This document shows positions 10,734 to 23,249 of a DNA stretch of 64,000 nt, piece after piece (position 1 is the stretch's first letter; every line of letters begins with the position of its first letter). Origin of the DNA: Craterostigma plantagineum (taxonomy: Eukaryota; Streptophyta; Magnoliopsida; Lamiales; Linderniaceae). The position numbers and the translations under genes are program-made. The stretch covers positions 62,001 through 126,000 of the forward strand of contig JAPQWV010000671.1 in NCBI GenBank assembly GCA_027422505.1, in the 5' to 3' direction. Below the pieces are notes generated by a model that was not told the DNA's origin, did not search any database, and saw only the letters and a list, made by a program, of their open reading frames with translations.

Positions 10734-12835
10734 CGGCACGAAAGAGATAACCCAATAATCCCCTTTCCACGAAAAGATCTGATTTTTATCGAACCCTAAT
10801 TACTGTATCGGGGTAGGCGCGGTCTTATGAGGGTGGACACGGAATAGAGGTCGGCAGGCAATAAAGAACGAAAAGATAGATAAGAGCATGAAAAGAAAGG
10901 AAAGAAAAAGAAAAGAAGGCCACGGATAGAGATAGAAATAGAAATAAATAACAGGCTATGATGGGAAAACTGGGAAGCTTCCTTTGATTTTGCTTTGGTA
11001 TTGTGGTTTGCCTTTGCTGTACGTAAAATTCTGACCAAGGACAAAGGCCGAAAAAAAGCCCACATAGCTCTCTCTGGGATATAATAAATATAATTAAAAA
11101 CATGGGAGCAGGCTTGTTAATGAGAAGACAGTGAAGTTGATGATGAAGGAAGATGGGGATTTGTTTTTTTGGGCTGTTGCAGAAGGGCATTTCTGGCAGA
11201 GGAAAAAAAAATCTCGCCTTTTATGTATGGTTGTCATTTGTGGACTCGTGTGTTGATTTTCTTGGTTATGTAAGAAAGAATTGCGTGGAAATCTAGGATG
11301 TGTTTTTTTTTTCTTCCTTTTTCTCCATCCCCATTTTCTTTTGTGCTGTGTAAAGGGTATAAACTACCCATATGATATGTAATGTATTAATACACACACA
11401 AATGTTGACAGTTTACATTGGAGGGAGGTAGGGGTGGGTAGGGTTTGTAAGAAGTAATATTGACTCTTTGATGAGCTTTTTATTTCTAGAGAGAGAGAAA
11501 TAGAATGGAGTGTGTCTGATTTTCAGATTAATGGTATGGGAAGGTGCTGAAAAAGCAAATGAGAGAGAGAGAGTAGGTATGGTGGTTTGTATGGGGAAGA
11601 AAGAAAGAACATTCATGTATTATTTTTTCTTGTTTCTTTCCAATTTAACCTAGTGGGCTGGGCCCCACAAAAGCTCGATTTACTCTTATACCCTTGCCGA
11701 CTTTGTCTCCTTTTTTTTTTTATCTCTGTATTACTCACTCTTCTTGTTCGAAGTAGTCAACATTTGTTTGCGAACTGTGAAGAGAGCTTCTTGACATGTC
11801 CGGTAAGTGCATGTTTAAAAAAGAAAAAAAAATAAATAATATATTTTTCCTTCACGGTTGTACTTCAAGTTATATTGTATTTATATATTTTTTTATCTAT
11901 TTCTTTTATTATGCTTCCTATAAATATCATAGCCGACCTGAAATTACTTCATGTGAGAATTGGACATCACTTTGGACCGTCGACCAACAAAAGGATTTCC
12001 TAGTCAAGCCCAAGTCGCCTAAATTATATTAATAAAAATTGAATTATATTTAGTTATATATATATATATATTTATCAGAGCATATTGTTTAAGTATATAC
12101 ATTGACAACAGAACGGTCAACGAGGCGCAGAACGGAAAAAAGAAATTCTCTCTGACCGTAAATTTTGCATCACGCCCGTCGCGCACCACCGTAGGTTCGT
12201 TGTGATTATCCATGCTAGCAACTTTGAATCCCAATCGATTCATCCGTTGAACTTACTTTTATGGATTGGGAAATTTGTGTTTTTTTTTTTTTTTATTATC
12301 GTTTTGTCGATTTACACCTTTATGGGTTAGCGTTTGAGCTCGTCTTTGATCTGAATTTCGCTCGATTGGATTCTCTTTGGTTTACAGGGATTGGTGATGT
12401 GGGGGAATCCCTTTTTTTCATTATTCTTGCCACAAAAAAAACCCGTTTCGTATCTTCCGAGTTACATTCTCTTGTCTTGTTTTATCCATCACTTTCGCAC
12501 TTTTCCATACCTTAATCCTGGTCTGGCAGATCAAGACTTTATTTTCCCCTATGTGGGTGATTGTTACAGATCTGTTTGAATTTTTCGAATCTGAGTTTTG
12601 TAGAAAATCGTGCATTTGCTTTATGCTTTCATTATTATGGTTTGATTTGCTTCGAAATGTCGTTTTGCCTGAACTTTGATGGTTCCTTATTCCTGGTATA
12701 GATCGGACAAACAGGATCCTTGCTGATGTGGTTTTCCTTAACTCGTCTTTTTTACATCAAATCCTTTTCTTCCTCTTACGGTATGTTTGTTCTGATATTC
12801 CCTCTCTAGGATTATTGCTTCCAATTTGTGAAGAG
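10734..12835. other. Divergent intergenic region between the coiled-coil gene and the SRP receptor gene
   Basis: Holds the 5'UTR and promoter of the minus-strand gene on the left. A telobox-like ACCCTAA lies near 10793. On the right are the 5'UTR and probably a leader intron of the SRP receptor gene, with a CTCTCTAG acceptor just before 12811. Also a GA tract near 11562-11574, poly-T runs near 11711 and 12279, and a TA repeat near 12056-12071. No other gene seen. Confidence 0.4.
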
Positions 12836-15542
12836 ATGTTAGAACAATTGCTTATATTCACAAGAGGAGGTCTAATTCTTTGGACGTGCAAGGAGCTCGG
12901 AAATGCTCTCAGGGGCTCTCCTATTGATACCTTGATTAGGTCCTGCCTCTTGGAAGAACGATCAGGCGCTGCATCGTATAATTATGATGCCCCTGGCGCA
13001 TCTTACACTCTTAAGTGGACATTTAACAATGACCTTGGGCTCGTCTTTGTTGCTGTGTATCAGCGAATTCTCCATATCTTGTATGTGGATGAGCTGTTGT
13101 CCATGGTGAAGCAGGCGTTCTCTGGGATTTTTGATCCAAAGCGAACTTCATATGATGAATTTGACGCCATATTTCAACAGCTGAAGAAGGAAGCTGAGGT
13201 TCGTGCAGAAGAAATGAAGAAGTCAAAGCAATTGGTAAAACCTGTGAATAATACTCTTACAAGGAAGCAAGGTCAGGTACAAAAAGTCTTGCAGATGGAG
13301 GCAATCAAAAAAAGAGTGGAGGTGAATCTGGAAGTGATGGTGGAGATGGCGAAAACTCTAAAAACCGTCCGTCGAAAAATGTAAAATTTGACAGTAATAA
13401 TGTTGAGAGTAGGGTAGTCACCAAAAGTGCCGGTGTTAATGGTAAAACGAATGGGGATGCCAAAGCTGGAGCTTTTGATGTAACTAAGCTACAGAAGCGT
13501 AAGTCTAAAGGAGGAAAGAAAACTGAAACTGTTGCTAACAAGGTCTCCAAAGAGGAGCCGAAAAAGATGACTAAGAAGAATAGAGTATGGGATGATTCAC
13601 CTCAAGAAGAAAAGTTGGACTTTACTGATCCAGTGAGTGAGAATGGGGAACAAACTGTACCAGTTGTAGTTGCAGATGAAGGGGAGAGTATGATGGACAA
13701 AGAAGAGATATTGAGCAGTGACTCTGAATCAGAGGAGGAAGATAATGTGAAAGATAATAAGGCAGATACTAAGAAGAAAGGCTGGTTTTCATCTATGTTC
13801 CAGAGGTATACCTGTGCATTAAATTTAACCCTTTGAAGTTTGTTGTTTTGTGTTTTTTTTTGAAGCATACACTTTCAACAAGTCACTTTAATGGTGAAAT
13901 ATCTCTATCGTAATTAGTCTATCTTTCCTTTCTGTTACAGTATCGCAGGGAAAGCCAATTTGGAGAAGTCTGAACTTGAACCAGCTCTCAAAGCTCTCAA
14001 GGATAGGCTTATGACCAAGAATGTGGTATGTATTTTTTCTCAGGACAGGCATGCCACTTGGATATTTGGATCACTGTTATTTAGTCGTCACTCATCTCTT
14101 TCGATAAAATGAAATTAATTACTCATGAACAGGCTGAGGAAATAGCTGAAAAACTTTGCCAGTCAGTAGCTGCAAGCCTCGAGGGCAAAAGGCAGGCCTC
14201 TTTTACGAGAATTTCTTCAATTGTTCAGGTACTTAAGCCTAAATCAGAAAGAAAGTCGAAGTATAAATAAAATAGGAATTTTCCACAATTGTAGTCCAAG
14301 CTTTCATTTCTTGGTAGACCGGCGCTGACTTGTTCGAAATCGATTTTTCTTTTCTAGGCTGCCATGGAAGATGCGCTAGTTCGAATATTAACTCCAAAAC
14401 GCTCCATTGACATCTTGAGAGATGTACATGCTGCCAAGGAGCAAGGGAAGCCTTACGTTGTCGTATTTGTTGGAGTCAATGGAGTTGGAAAATCAACCAA
14501 TCTTGCCAAGGTTAGGCATCCTCGTATAATATATGTACATATCAATATATCAGTTAAAGATTAGCCTAGACTAGTATACACAAACTGATTCATAATGAGC
14601 TTAATATTTCCTAAAATGCTTCTTTCGCAGGTCGCATACTGGCTTCTGCAGCACGACGTTAAGGTTATGATGGCTGCTTGCGACACTTTCAGATCAGGCG
14701 CTGTTGAGCAGCTGCGCACCCATGCACGTCGACTTCAGGTATTTTTCTACAGTCATTTTGTTGTCAACGAATGGAACATAGTAAATTTCCTAAAAACGTC
14801 ATTAACGCTGTGAAAATCCCATCCAAAACCAACAGATCCCAATATTCGAGAAGGGTTATGAGAAAGACCCCGCCATTGTGGCCAAAGAAGCAATTCAAGA
14901 GGCTGGAAGAAACGGTTCTGATGTAGTCCTGGTCGATACTGCTGGAAGAATGCAGGTAAAATTTACCTTAAAAACTCCTTCTAACGTTGAGCAAAAAGGT
15001 GCTCATTCGCTTTAAATTCAAACACTCCCATAGGACAACGAACCGTTGATGAGGGCCCTTTCGAAGCTTATCTACGTCAACAACCCTGACCTCGTCCTGT
15101 TCGTCGGGGAAGCTCTTGTAGGGAACGACGCAGTCGATCAGCTGTCCAAGTTTAATCAGGTCTTCATACAATTTCTATACACTCGTCTTTTAACAATCTG
15201 CTCTTTTAGACCCATAGCTATCGTCGAATGTAATTGCAGAAACTGGGCGACCTCTCGCCTTCCCTCAATCCAAGGCTGATCGACGGAATACTGCTGACTA
15301 AATTCGACACCATAGATGATAAGGTAAGGGGTTAAGCGTCACTCTCTCTCTCTCTCTTTTTTTTTTTTTCTTTATAAGTCGTGCGTGCGAGTGATGAAAC
15401 TCGTGGTTTTTATTAGGTGGGGGCCGCTTTGTCGATGGTGTACATATCGGGGGCGCCCGTGATGTTTGTGGGGTGTGGGCAGTCTTATACTGATCTGAAG
15501 AAGTTGAATGTGAAGTCCATTGTCAAGAGCCTCCTTAAATAG
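12836..15542 (+). CDS. SRPRA: Signal recognition particle receptor subunit alpha, with one frame break
   Basis: ER-membrane receptor GTPase that docks SRP-ribosome complexes during co-translational protein targeting. Nine exons: 12836-13805, 13941-14025, 14133-14228, 14358-14510, 14631-14738, 14836-14955, 15034-15159, 15240-15323, 15417-15542. Start [18 protein letters not shown] is the conserved SRX (longin-like) N-terminus that binds the beta subunit. A charged linker follows, then the NG domain with G1 GVNGVGKST (about residue 423), [18 protein letters not shown] and TKFD. Full length would be about 622 aa, as expected. In exon 1 the frame is lost at the A5 run 13281-13285. Conserved RKQGQ lies before it in one frame and the linker after it in another, and one extra base restores agreement. 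Because this gene is probably essential, I judge a sequence error more likely than a null allele. Confidence 0.93.
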
Positions 15543-16579
15543 AGAGTTGATATTCTCTCTTGTCTTTGCCCAGACCAATGAATCTTAATAATCTCCTGCT
15601 TTTATTTCCTCAGATTGTGTGTGCTTGCTTTGTTTTCCCAGTCTGTGATCTCACTGTGTACTTTTTCTTGAAGGTGTTGGATCATATAAGTTTTTTATAT
15701 ATATACTAAACATGAGGAATATCTCAACAAATGAAGGTTCACTGAAGCAAGTCTAACTAATGGAATCATGTTATTCTCTTGATACAAATATAAATAGATA
15801 ATCATACGAGATAAATAGTTTTGTCCCACAGATATTTTAGTTTATTTTATTGAAAATGGTATTAGCTTAAATGAATTTAAGACGAATTACTATTTACCAA
15901 GTAAAATCGGAAAATGAGAAATAATCCTAGTTTTCGTAATTCGATCTTCCAAGAGCTCTCTACAATTTAACCACGACTCCAAGTTCCTTCTTCAAAGCAA
16001 ATCCTCTCCCTTTTTTCACCCATTTTATCCACAAAAATTCTCCACCATTATTACATCATCTAATTTTATGTCAGAAATACAATAGCCGCTTTGTATGCTG
16101 CCTACGACTGCCACGGTAACCGTCTGCTTTGCTTTGCTGCTGTGTTAGTTTGCTTATTCAGTTTTTCTTTAGATGGTGGTATGTGGTTATTAAGGCTTTC
16201 AGTGACTGAAAATACCCTCGGAATTCTGGGTTCTTGTTTCTCTGGTGGGTGAGGAAAAGTTGGGATTAAACTTCACTTCAGTGTTGAGCTCATCGGTGTT
16301 GGATTCAAATGATATTTTTGGCCTTGCGCTGTGTTACTACTGTTGAGCTTATGTAGAATTATGCCAGATGCTAATCACTTCTGTCATTTGTGTTCATTCT
16401 TCTCCTTAACTTCGTCATTAGCTATTCTATTCGATCAAAATCGAAGTAGTTTTCTTACTTGCCTACTTCAGTTCTATTCCTGCTACATATTCATATTGCA
16501 AACACAGATGCTTTGCTGTTTGTCCGTAGAATGTCTGCGAATCATTGCCGTCTGAATATATAGAGGTAACTTTACAGCT
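15543..16579. other. Intergenic: SRP receptor 3'UTR and APO1 promoter/5'UTR
   Basis: AT-rich spacer between two genes on the same strand. A polypyrimidine-rich stretch lies near 15950-16060. No gene-like frame, no repeat of note. An upstream leader exon of APO1 is possible between 16080 and 16570 but cannot be set from sequence alone. Confidence 0.35.
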
Positions 16580-18251
16580 ATGTCTTCAGTTTCAGGGATG
16601 CGTAGTGGGTGTACACAATCTTGCTTAAGCATTACTACTGTTTCGCATGTTAAAGGGAGGAAGGAATGGCCTACATTCGACGTTTTAAGCTACAAATCCA
16701 AGCAAGGCCTTAGTTTGCTCGACTCATTGCAGGTACTCTTCTGCCTCCATGCGCTTGCTTTCCTTACAGCACCATTTTCATCTCTCCTTTCCCATCATAG
16801 GTTACTATTTTTGTTCCTTTGCAGAACAGCTTCAGTGGAGTGAGTTCTCAACATCGAATTTCACCCCATTCGACAACTCTTTTGCGACCGCTTGTTGTTA
16901 GGTGTGATCATCCCCAAAATGCAGATTTTCCTCGTTACTACTCCAAAAAGGAGAAGAAACCATTTCCCATACCCATAGTCGAGCTACGACGAGCAGCTAG
17001 AGAGAGGCTCAAAAAGAGCAAGACCCAAAGAGGACCATGTCCTCCTCCAAAAGAGGGCTAGTTGTTCAGAGACTGATTCCTCTTGCGTATAGCGTGTTCA
17101 ATGCGAGAATTCGTTTGATCAACAACCTCAAGGTGCTCATGAAAATTGTCCCCGTTAACGCCTGCAAGTAAGTTTCCTTCCCATTTTCATCACGAAATGA
17201 CCCGTAAAGATTCATTTTATCCCCTTATGAGAAGTATTTGTGGTGAAGTAAAATAAATTCTTAGACTATGTTTAGAGGAAAGGATTTGCACGTTTCTAAT
17301 GTTCTTGAAATTCAGCAGCAGCCAATCCAAACACACTACTCGAGTTAACGAAGAAAAATTGGTTTCTTTCGCTCTACTGTTGTGTGCAAGTGGTGATCTC
17401 CTTCTTCGCTTGATTTTCTCCAGGTGGTGTAATGAAATCCACGTGGGTCCCGCCGGCCACCCATTCAGGTCCTGTCGGGGCCCACGAGCTTCGATCCGCC
17501 GAGGCCTCCACGAGTGGGGCGAAGCAGTCCTCGAAGACGTATTAGTACCGCTCGAAGCCTACCACCTTTACGATCGCCTGGGAACCGCATCACCCACGAA
17601 GAACGATTCTCAGTCCCGAGAATCCCAGCGATCGTCGAGCTATGCATCCAGGCCGGCGTAGAACTGCCCGAGTTTCCAACCAAAAGGCGACGAAAGCCCA
17701 TCATACGCATAGGGAAGAAAGAGTTCGTCGACGCAGACGAATCTGACCTACCCGACCCCGACCCCGACCCGCCCAGGCCGGAGATTCTGCCCGAAATCCC
17801 AGATTCAGAAATCGTAGTGCCGTGTAATGACGGTGACGTGGCGCTCCTCGCCGAGGAAACTCTTTCGGCTTGGGAGGAGATGAGGGATGGGGCCCACAGG
17901 CTCATGAAGATGTATCCAGTGAGGGCTTGCGGCTACTGCCCTGAGGTCCACGTGGGTCCCACGGGGCACAAGGCGCAGAACTGTGGGGCCCACAAGCACC
18001 AGCAGAGGAACGGCCAGCACGGGTGGCAGGCGGCGGTGCTCGACGATTTGGTACCGCCGAGGTACGTGTGGCACGTGCCCGACGCCGGCGAGCCGATGAA
18101 GAGGGAGCTGAGGAACTTCTACGGCCAGGCGCCGGCGGTGGTGGAGCTGTGCGTTCAGGCCGGAGCCGCCGCGCCGGAGCGTTATAGGCCCACCATGAGG
18201 TTGGACGTGGGGATTCCCGGCGACGTAAGGGAAGCTGAAATGGTGGTTTGA
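16580..18251 (+). CDS. APO1: APO protein 1, chloroplastic (plastid RNA splicing factor), two frame breaks
   Basis: Plastid protein needed for photosystem I accumulation. In Arabidopsis APO1 promotes splicing of plastid introns such as ycf3 intron 2. Three exons: 16580-16732, 16825-17167, 17424-18251. The N-terminal ~90 residues are Ser-rich and transit-peptide-like, followed by conserved YYSKKEKKPFPIPIVELRR. Two APO motifs with zinc-ligand-like residues are seen: CKWCNEIHVGPAGHPFRSC and CGYCPEVHVGPTGHKAQNC. The protein ends KEAEMVV-like (REAEMVV). The frame is lost twice, each time by one missing base: at the A4 run 17049-17052 (after CPPPK) and at 17581-17584 (after YDRLG). Correcting both gives about 441 aa, near the known 436. 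Each side of both breaks is strongly conserved, so error is likelier than decay. Confidence 0.93.
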
Positions 18252-19713
18252 TTATTATTTTTTTCTGGAACGGTGATTTCGTTCTGTGAGTGTGAGGGAC
18301 CCCTTTGTTACCGTGCCGTCAATCTTGGGTGATGAGTGAAAATTGCGTAATTTCTGGGGTGTTAAATGGCAATGTCATATGTAAGAATATTATCTTCTTT
18401 TGTGTATATGGCCAATTTTTTTAATTGCTCATTAAGCTAATGACTGAATCTCCACCGTTGTTTAGGATCGTATTTATCCGACGGTGCACGATAGCGTAAG
18501 TGTCTAACTTGACGGTGTATATTATTTCTAGTTTAATTAACTGTACTTTTTTATTTATAATTTATTTGACTTGAAGGCCTGCGGCACATGCTTGCTACCA
18601 AGAAAAATCAATACAAAAATAATTCGGTGGTGATTTTATTGCTTTTTCCTATTATTTATCGTCACGTCAATTTTCTGTTATTCGTTGGGAAAAAAAAAAT
18701 TCTGTTATTCGTAAATTACGCCGTGACATGGTAATGATGATGTCAGTGTGGCAGAATTAGAAAGAAGACGGTGTGCTATATGCAAATTTGCGAGGGCTAT
18801 TTGCAGTATTGGAAACTTCGATAAGGAAATAAAAAGTTAATACCTTTTTTCTGAGCCAAGCTTGTAACTTTATTACTACCATCATAATTCCACTTCAGTG
18901 CTGTGCTGTTCGTGGAAATAATCAAAAGTGGGAAAGATCTGTAAATTAGAATTTAATACTTACTAAACTCAGACGCGTGAATCGATTAAGGAAAAGATTA
19001 TGAAAGAGTATCAATTTGCTGGCAAAAGGCAAATGATTAGAGTCAAATAATGGGACCTCGATTAAGCCCATTGAAGTATCGGTAAGTGAATACTTTGCAG
19101 TTTGCTGTGTGTATTTATTTACTCTGACCTTTTCTGTTGTTGTCGTATCTTTGTCATTTATGAACCTATCTCGGTCAAATTTATGTGCTTTGCCACACGA
19201 AACAGCACACGTAATAAAAAAATGGCACCCCACCACAAGCCCATGCTTGTAAATTGCAACCACTTTCTTTTATGTTGCATTTTAAAATGGAAGATTCATA
19301 GGATGGAGTTATTTATTTGAGTTAATTTTCTTGTTTGGCTTGTTTATCTCCCATAAAGATAAGTCATTTTCTCTTCCGAGTGCAAAAACCACTGTTCTCT
19401 GAGTGCCCTCTCCTGTGCACTTCTTCTTTTATGGTAATAAGATTTTTTATTTCCTTTCATATAAGAAAGATCAAAATATTAGGCTTTCGAGAAGTGCTTT
19501 CTGATGACCTTTTCTGTTCTCATTGTGGTGTGATGTAGGTTTTGGTTGAGTTGAAGGTGTTGGTTGATGAATGAATGGTAGCAGAATCATAAAGGACTCG
19601 AAAAAGCTGTGACCTTGGAATTCTCAGAACATGGGAGTTTAAGGGTCGTTGAAGGTTTTATAAGTATTTTACTTTTGCTTGAAGATTTCCTACGGCTTTG
19701 AGCTTAATCAGTG
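18252..19713. other. Intergenic: APO1 3'UTR and receptor-kinase promoter
   Basis: AT-rich spacer without a convincing gene. Short open frames of 60-105 codons on both strands show no domain or codon pattern. The last ~200 bases before 19714 are the likely 5'UTR of the receptor kinase. Confidence 0.35.
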
Positions 19714-22145
19714 ATGGGTTCGAAAATCTTGGCTTCTCTGTTTCTTGCAACGCTTCTTTTTGGTCCTTGTGATTGCCAAGGGCCTAACACAGATGAGTAC
19801 TTCGTCTCTGAGTTCTTGCAGAAGATGGGCTTGAGTCCAGGTAAAGATTCTGCTTTTACTGGCTATTTTTGTTCATGGAGAGGCGTGTTTTGTGATGATA
19901 ACTCCTTGAATGTTGTCAAGTTTGATGCTTCTAGCTGGGGCTTATCTGGCGAGATACCAGAAAATACCATTGGCAAATTGGTAAGGCTTAAATATTTGGA
20001 TCTTAGCAACAATAAGATCACAGCTTTGCCTTCAGATTTATGGAGTTTGGGCTCTCTCGAGAACCTTAACATGTCGCGCAATCAGATCACTGGGCCACTT
20101 TCTAGCAACATCGGCAATTTCGGGCGTATTCAAAGCTTGGATCTTTCTTTCAACAGTTTCTCTGGGACCATCCCTGAAGCAATTAGTTCGCTTGGTGCCA
20201 TAAGGGTCATGAATCTAAGCAACAATGGATTTCGATCGTCGATCCCTTCAGGGATTTGTCAGTGTAGATCGTTGGTTTCTATCGATCTATCAGGAAATCA
20301 GTTGGATGGTTCGCTTCCTAATGGCTTCGGTGGAGCTTTTCTGCAACTCGAGTCGTTGAACTTGGCTGGAAATCGCATTCAAGGCCGTGATTCTGAGTTT
20401 TCGGGGATGATCAATTCAATCACCAGCCTTAACTTGTCTGGAAACTCTTTTCAGGGCTCTGCTCTGAGTTTCTTCGAAGGGCCATTGGAGGTTCTCGATT
20501 TGAGTAGAAATCAGTTCCAAGGTAGCATCGATGGGCTAAACTCCTCGTCGACCTTCGATCTGTCGAAATTGCTGTATATGGATTTGTCTGAGAATCAACT
20601 GACTGGGGAATTTCCCAGTGGCTTGAGCCGTGCTAGGGATCTTAAACACCTAAATCTTGCACACAATAGGTTCGCGGATCGTACATTCATGCATATCGAT
20701 ATGCCGACTAATTTAGAGTACCTCAATCTATCATCAACTGCTTTGAGAGGTGAAATTCCTGGCAGTATTTCGAGTCTAACTAGCTTGAAAACATTGGATC
20801 TTTCTCAGAACAATCTAACAGGAGAAATCCCATTAGCGCTGATGCGATCTCTCCATGAGATGGAGCGTTTCAACTTCTCTTACAACAACCTAACTTACTG
20901 TGGATCGCAGCTTCCTACCGAAGTCCCACAATCAGCTTTCATAGGATCCGTCAACACTTGTCCCATCGCTGCGAACCCCGAAAATTTCAGAAGAAAAAGG
21001 AGCAAGAACGGCCTCAAGCTTGCCCTAGCCCTAGCGTTTTTCATGGTGTTATTGCTAGTGGGACTGCTCTACTTAGCCTTTCGACGCCGAAGAAAAACCT
21101 TAGCCAAGCAAACTTCTTTCAGAGAAGAAGACGTAATCTCAGGACCCTTTTCTTACCAGACCGATTCGACCACTTGGACAGGCGACGCCAAGCAAGCAAC
21201 TTCGGTGCCCGTCGTCATTTTCGACAAGCCACTGCTCAACGTAACCTTCCAAGATCTCCTGTCTGCAACTTCGAACTTCGATCGAGGAATGCTGTTAGCA
21301 GAAGGAAAGTTTGGCCCGGTCTATGGCTGTTTATTACACGGAGGAATCCACGTTGCTGTCAAAGTGTTGAGCAACGAATCGACCATGGCAGACGAAGAAG
21401 CTGCAAGAGAATTAGAATACCTGGGCAGAATCAAACACCCTAACCTCGTACCTCTGGCGGGATATTGCCTAGCTGGCGAACAGAGGATTGTGATCTACGA
21501 TTACATGGAAAATGGGAACCTTCACAACTTGCTCTACGATCTTCCCCTTGGCGTGCAATCCACGGAAGATTGGAGTTCGGACAATTGGGAAGAAGTCGAC
21601 GGTAAAGAAGGGATCAACGCTTGGAAATTCAGGCACAAGATTGCCCTAGGCTTGGCCCGTGCCCTGGCGTTTCTTCACCATGGATGTTCGCCTCCAATCG
21701 TTCACCGAGACGTTAAGGCGAGCAGCGTCTACCTCGACTCGAACTTGGAGCCGAGGCTGTCGGATTTTGGGCTTGCCAAGATTTTCTCCTCGAATGGGGT
21801 CGAAGACGACGTAGTTTCTCAGGAAAGTTGTTCGACGACGAAATGGGACGTTTATGGGTTTGGAGTCGTTCTGTTCAGCTTATTACGGGGAAGAAGCTGC
21901 TCGACGAAGGCGATGAGTGCTTCGAAGGGTGTAGTAATATGGTGAGTTGGGTTCGTGGGCTGATCAAGAAAAACCAGGCGATGAGAGCCGTCGATCCTAA
22001 GATTCGCGGGACGGCGCCAGGTGGCGAAATCTTAGAGGCTCTGAAGATCGGTTACCTTTGCACGGCGGAGGTTCCTTCGAGGAGGCCGAGCATGCAGCAA
22101 GTGGTTGGCCTACTTAAGGACTTGGAACAGAGTTTGGTTCAGTAA
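19714..22145 (+). CDS. LRR receptor-like kinase (At2g24230 type), frame-broken and lacking part of the activation segment
   Basis: Plasma-membrane receptor-like kinase in a single exon. The ATG at 19714 gives a signal peptide ([17 protein letters not shown], about residues 1-22). About 14 leucine-rich repeats follow (LxLSxNxxxGxIP pattern, residues ~75-400), then one membrane segment ([21 protein letters not shown], ~435-455). The kinase domain shows [10 protein letters not shown] (~527), lysine in VAVKVL (~549), HRDVKAS (~663) and DFGLAK (684). After DDVVSQES the sequence jumps straight to [14 protein letters not shown]. The P+1/APE block (PGYxPPE) expected between is absent, about 15 codons in frame (junction near 21820-21832). 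One base is also missing at 21876/21877, before the LITGKK block. By memory the nearest family is At2g24230. The protein is probably not an active kinase as written. Confidence 0.88.
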
Positions 22146-22338
22146 AAGAAAGTGTTGAGCTTTTTCTTTGTTTCTTTTGACATGTTTTTTTTTTCTTAGT
22201 TTTGCTTCTTTTTATTTCTTGATAATCTTGACGTGGTTTAGGACGGTAACTTGTCTTTTCTTTTTTTTTTTTTGCTAGTACATGAAGCTGTGATATACTA
22301 AATTGGTATAATTTGTTCTTACAACTCTTTCTTTAGGT

Positions 22339-22374
<36 letters not shown>

Positions 22375-23249
22375 TATGATTGATTAAATGTCCTTGCAAC
22401 TCTTTTTCGTCGCGTTAGGCAGAAGCGCAATTTCAGGGCACTTGATGCATTGAGTTTGGTATTAATTTTTTGTCAATTCACCTAATGAGCTTGGCCGTAA
22501 TTTGACGTGTTTCAATTGACGATGGTCTATATAGATAGAAAATATGTTTTACGTAAATTATTTCTATATACTAAACCAGAGTATATAAATCGGACCACAT
22601 TTACGTATATTCGTTTCGTCGCCCACATGCAAGATTATTCTTTAAAATGCAATACCGATTCTTTTGAGAAAAATAAATTTCAAGGTGGCCCTCTCGATAC
22701 ATAAATACATTTTCTTCTTTTTCGCCCCAACATACTAACAACTACCAGCTAATGAATTGTATAAAAGTTCAGAACGTAGTCCTATAACCGCTATTCGAAC
22801 TAGCAACTTAACGATCTTTAACTTTTTTTAGAAAAAATAAAAAAAAATTGTCTCGAGTGAAAACTAATCAAACCAAATCGAAGAAGAGATCGATGATGGA
22901 TGAGTTCAACAAAACCCCATGCAAGAGTTCGTTATCAGATTGGAATTGAGTAGGTTAGTTAGGTTGTTGTAATGAAGTTTGACTCTTGAGCATTTTTTTT
23001 CTCTAATAAAATTCCGTAGGTAAAAATAAAAATAATAAAAATCCATGTGAAACTAATCTCGGCACGAGAGAGATTCAGTGACAGGCACATATTTTCTTGT
23101 TCTGGTTAAAATAAAGAAAGAGTAAGGACTCTTTCATATGTATTTATTTTTATCTGGTAGATATATACAGAAGTCCCCTTTCAAGAGCCATCACAACTGA
23201 TTCGTTTCCATTTGGGTAATATATTAATGTAAGGTGCATTCAATGATGT
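22146..23249. other. Intergenic after the receptor kinase
   Basis: Receptor-kinase 3'UTR, poly-T runs, an AT microsatellite and AT-rich spacer. I looked here for the missing 5' part of the FIP1-like fragment that begins at about 23250 and found none. Confidence 0.4.
22341..22372. repeat. (AT)n microsatellite, about 16 units
   Basis: Uninterrupted AT dinucleotide run about 200 bp after the receptor-kinase stop codon. Likely length-variable between individuals. Confidence 0.9.

Noticed and set aside
13235..13294. A short intron that could explain the SRP receptor frame shift
   Set aside because: The only GT..AG pair nearby spans 60 bp, a multiple of three, so its removal does not restore the frame.
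20958..21443. 161-codon frame overlapping the receptor-kinase gene
   Set aside because: Shadow frame of the kinase juxtamembrane and N-lobe; no family features.
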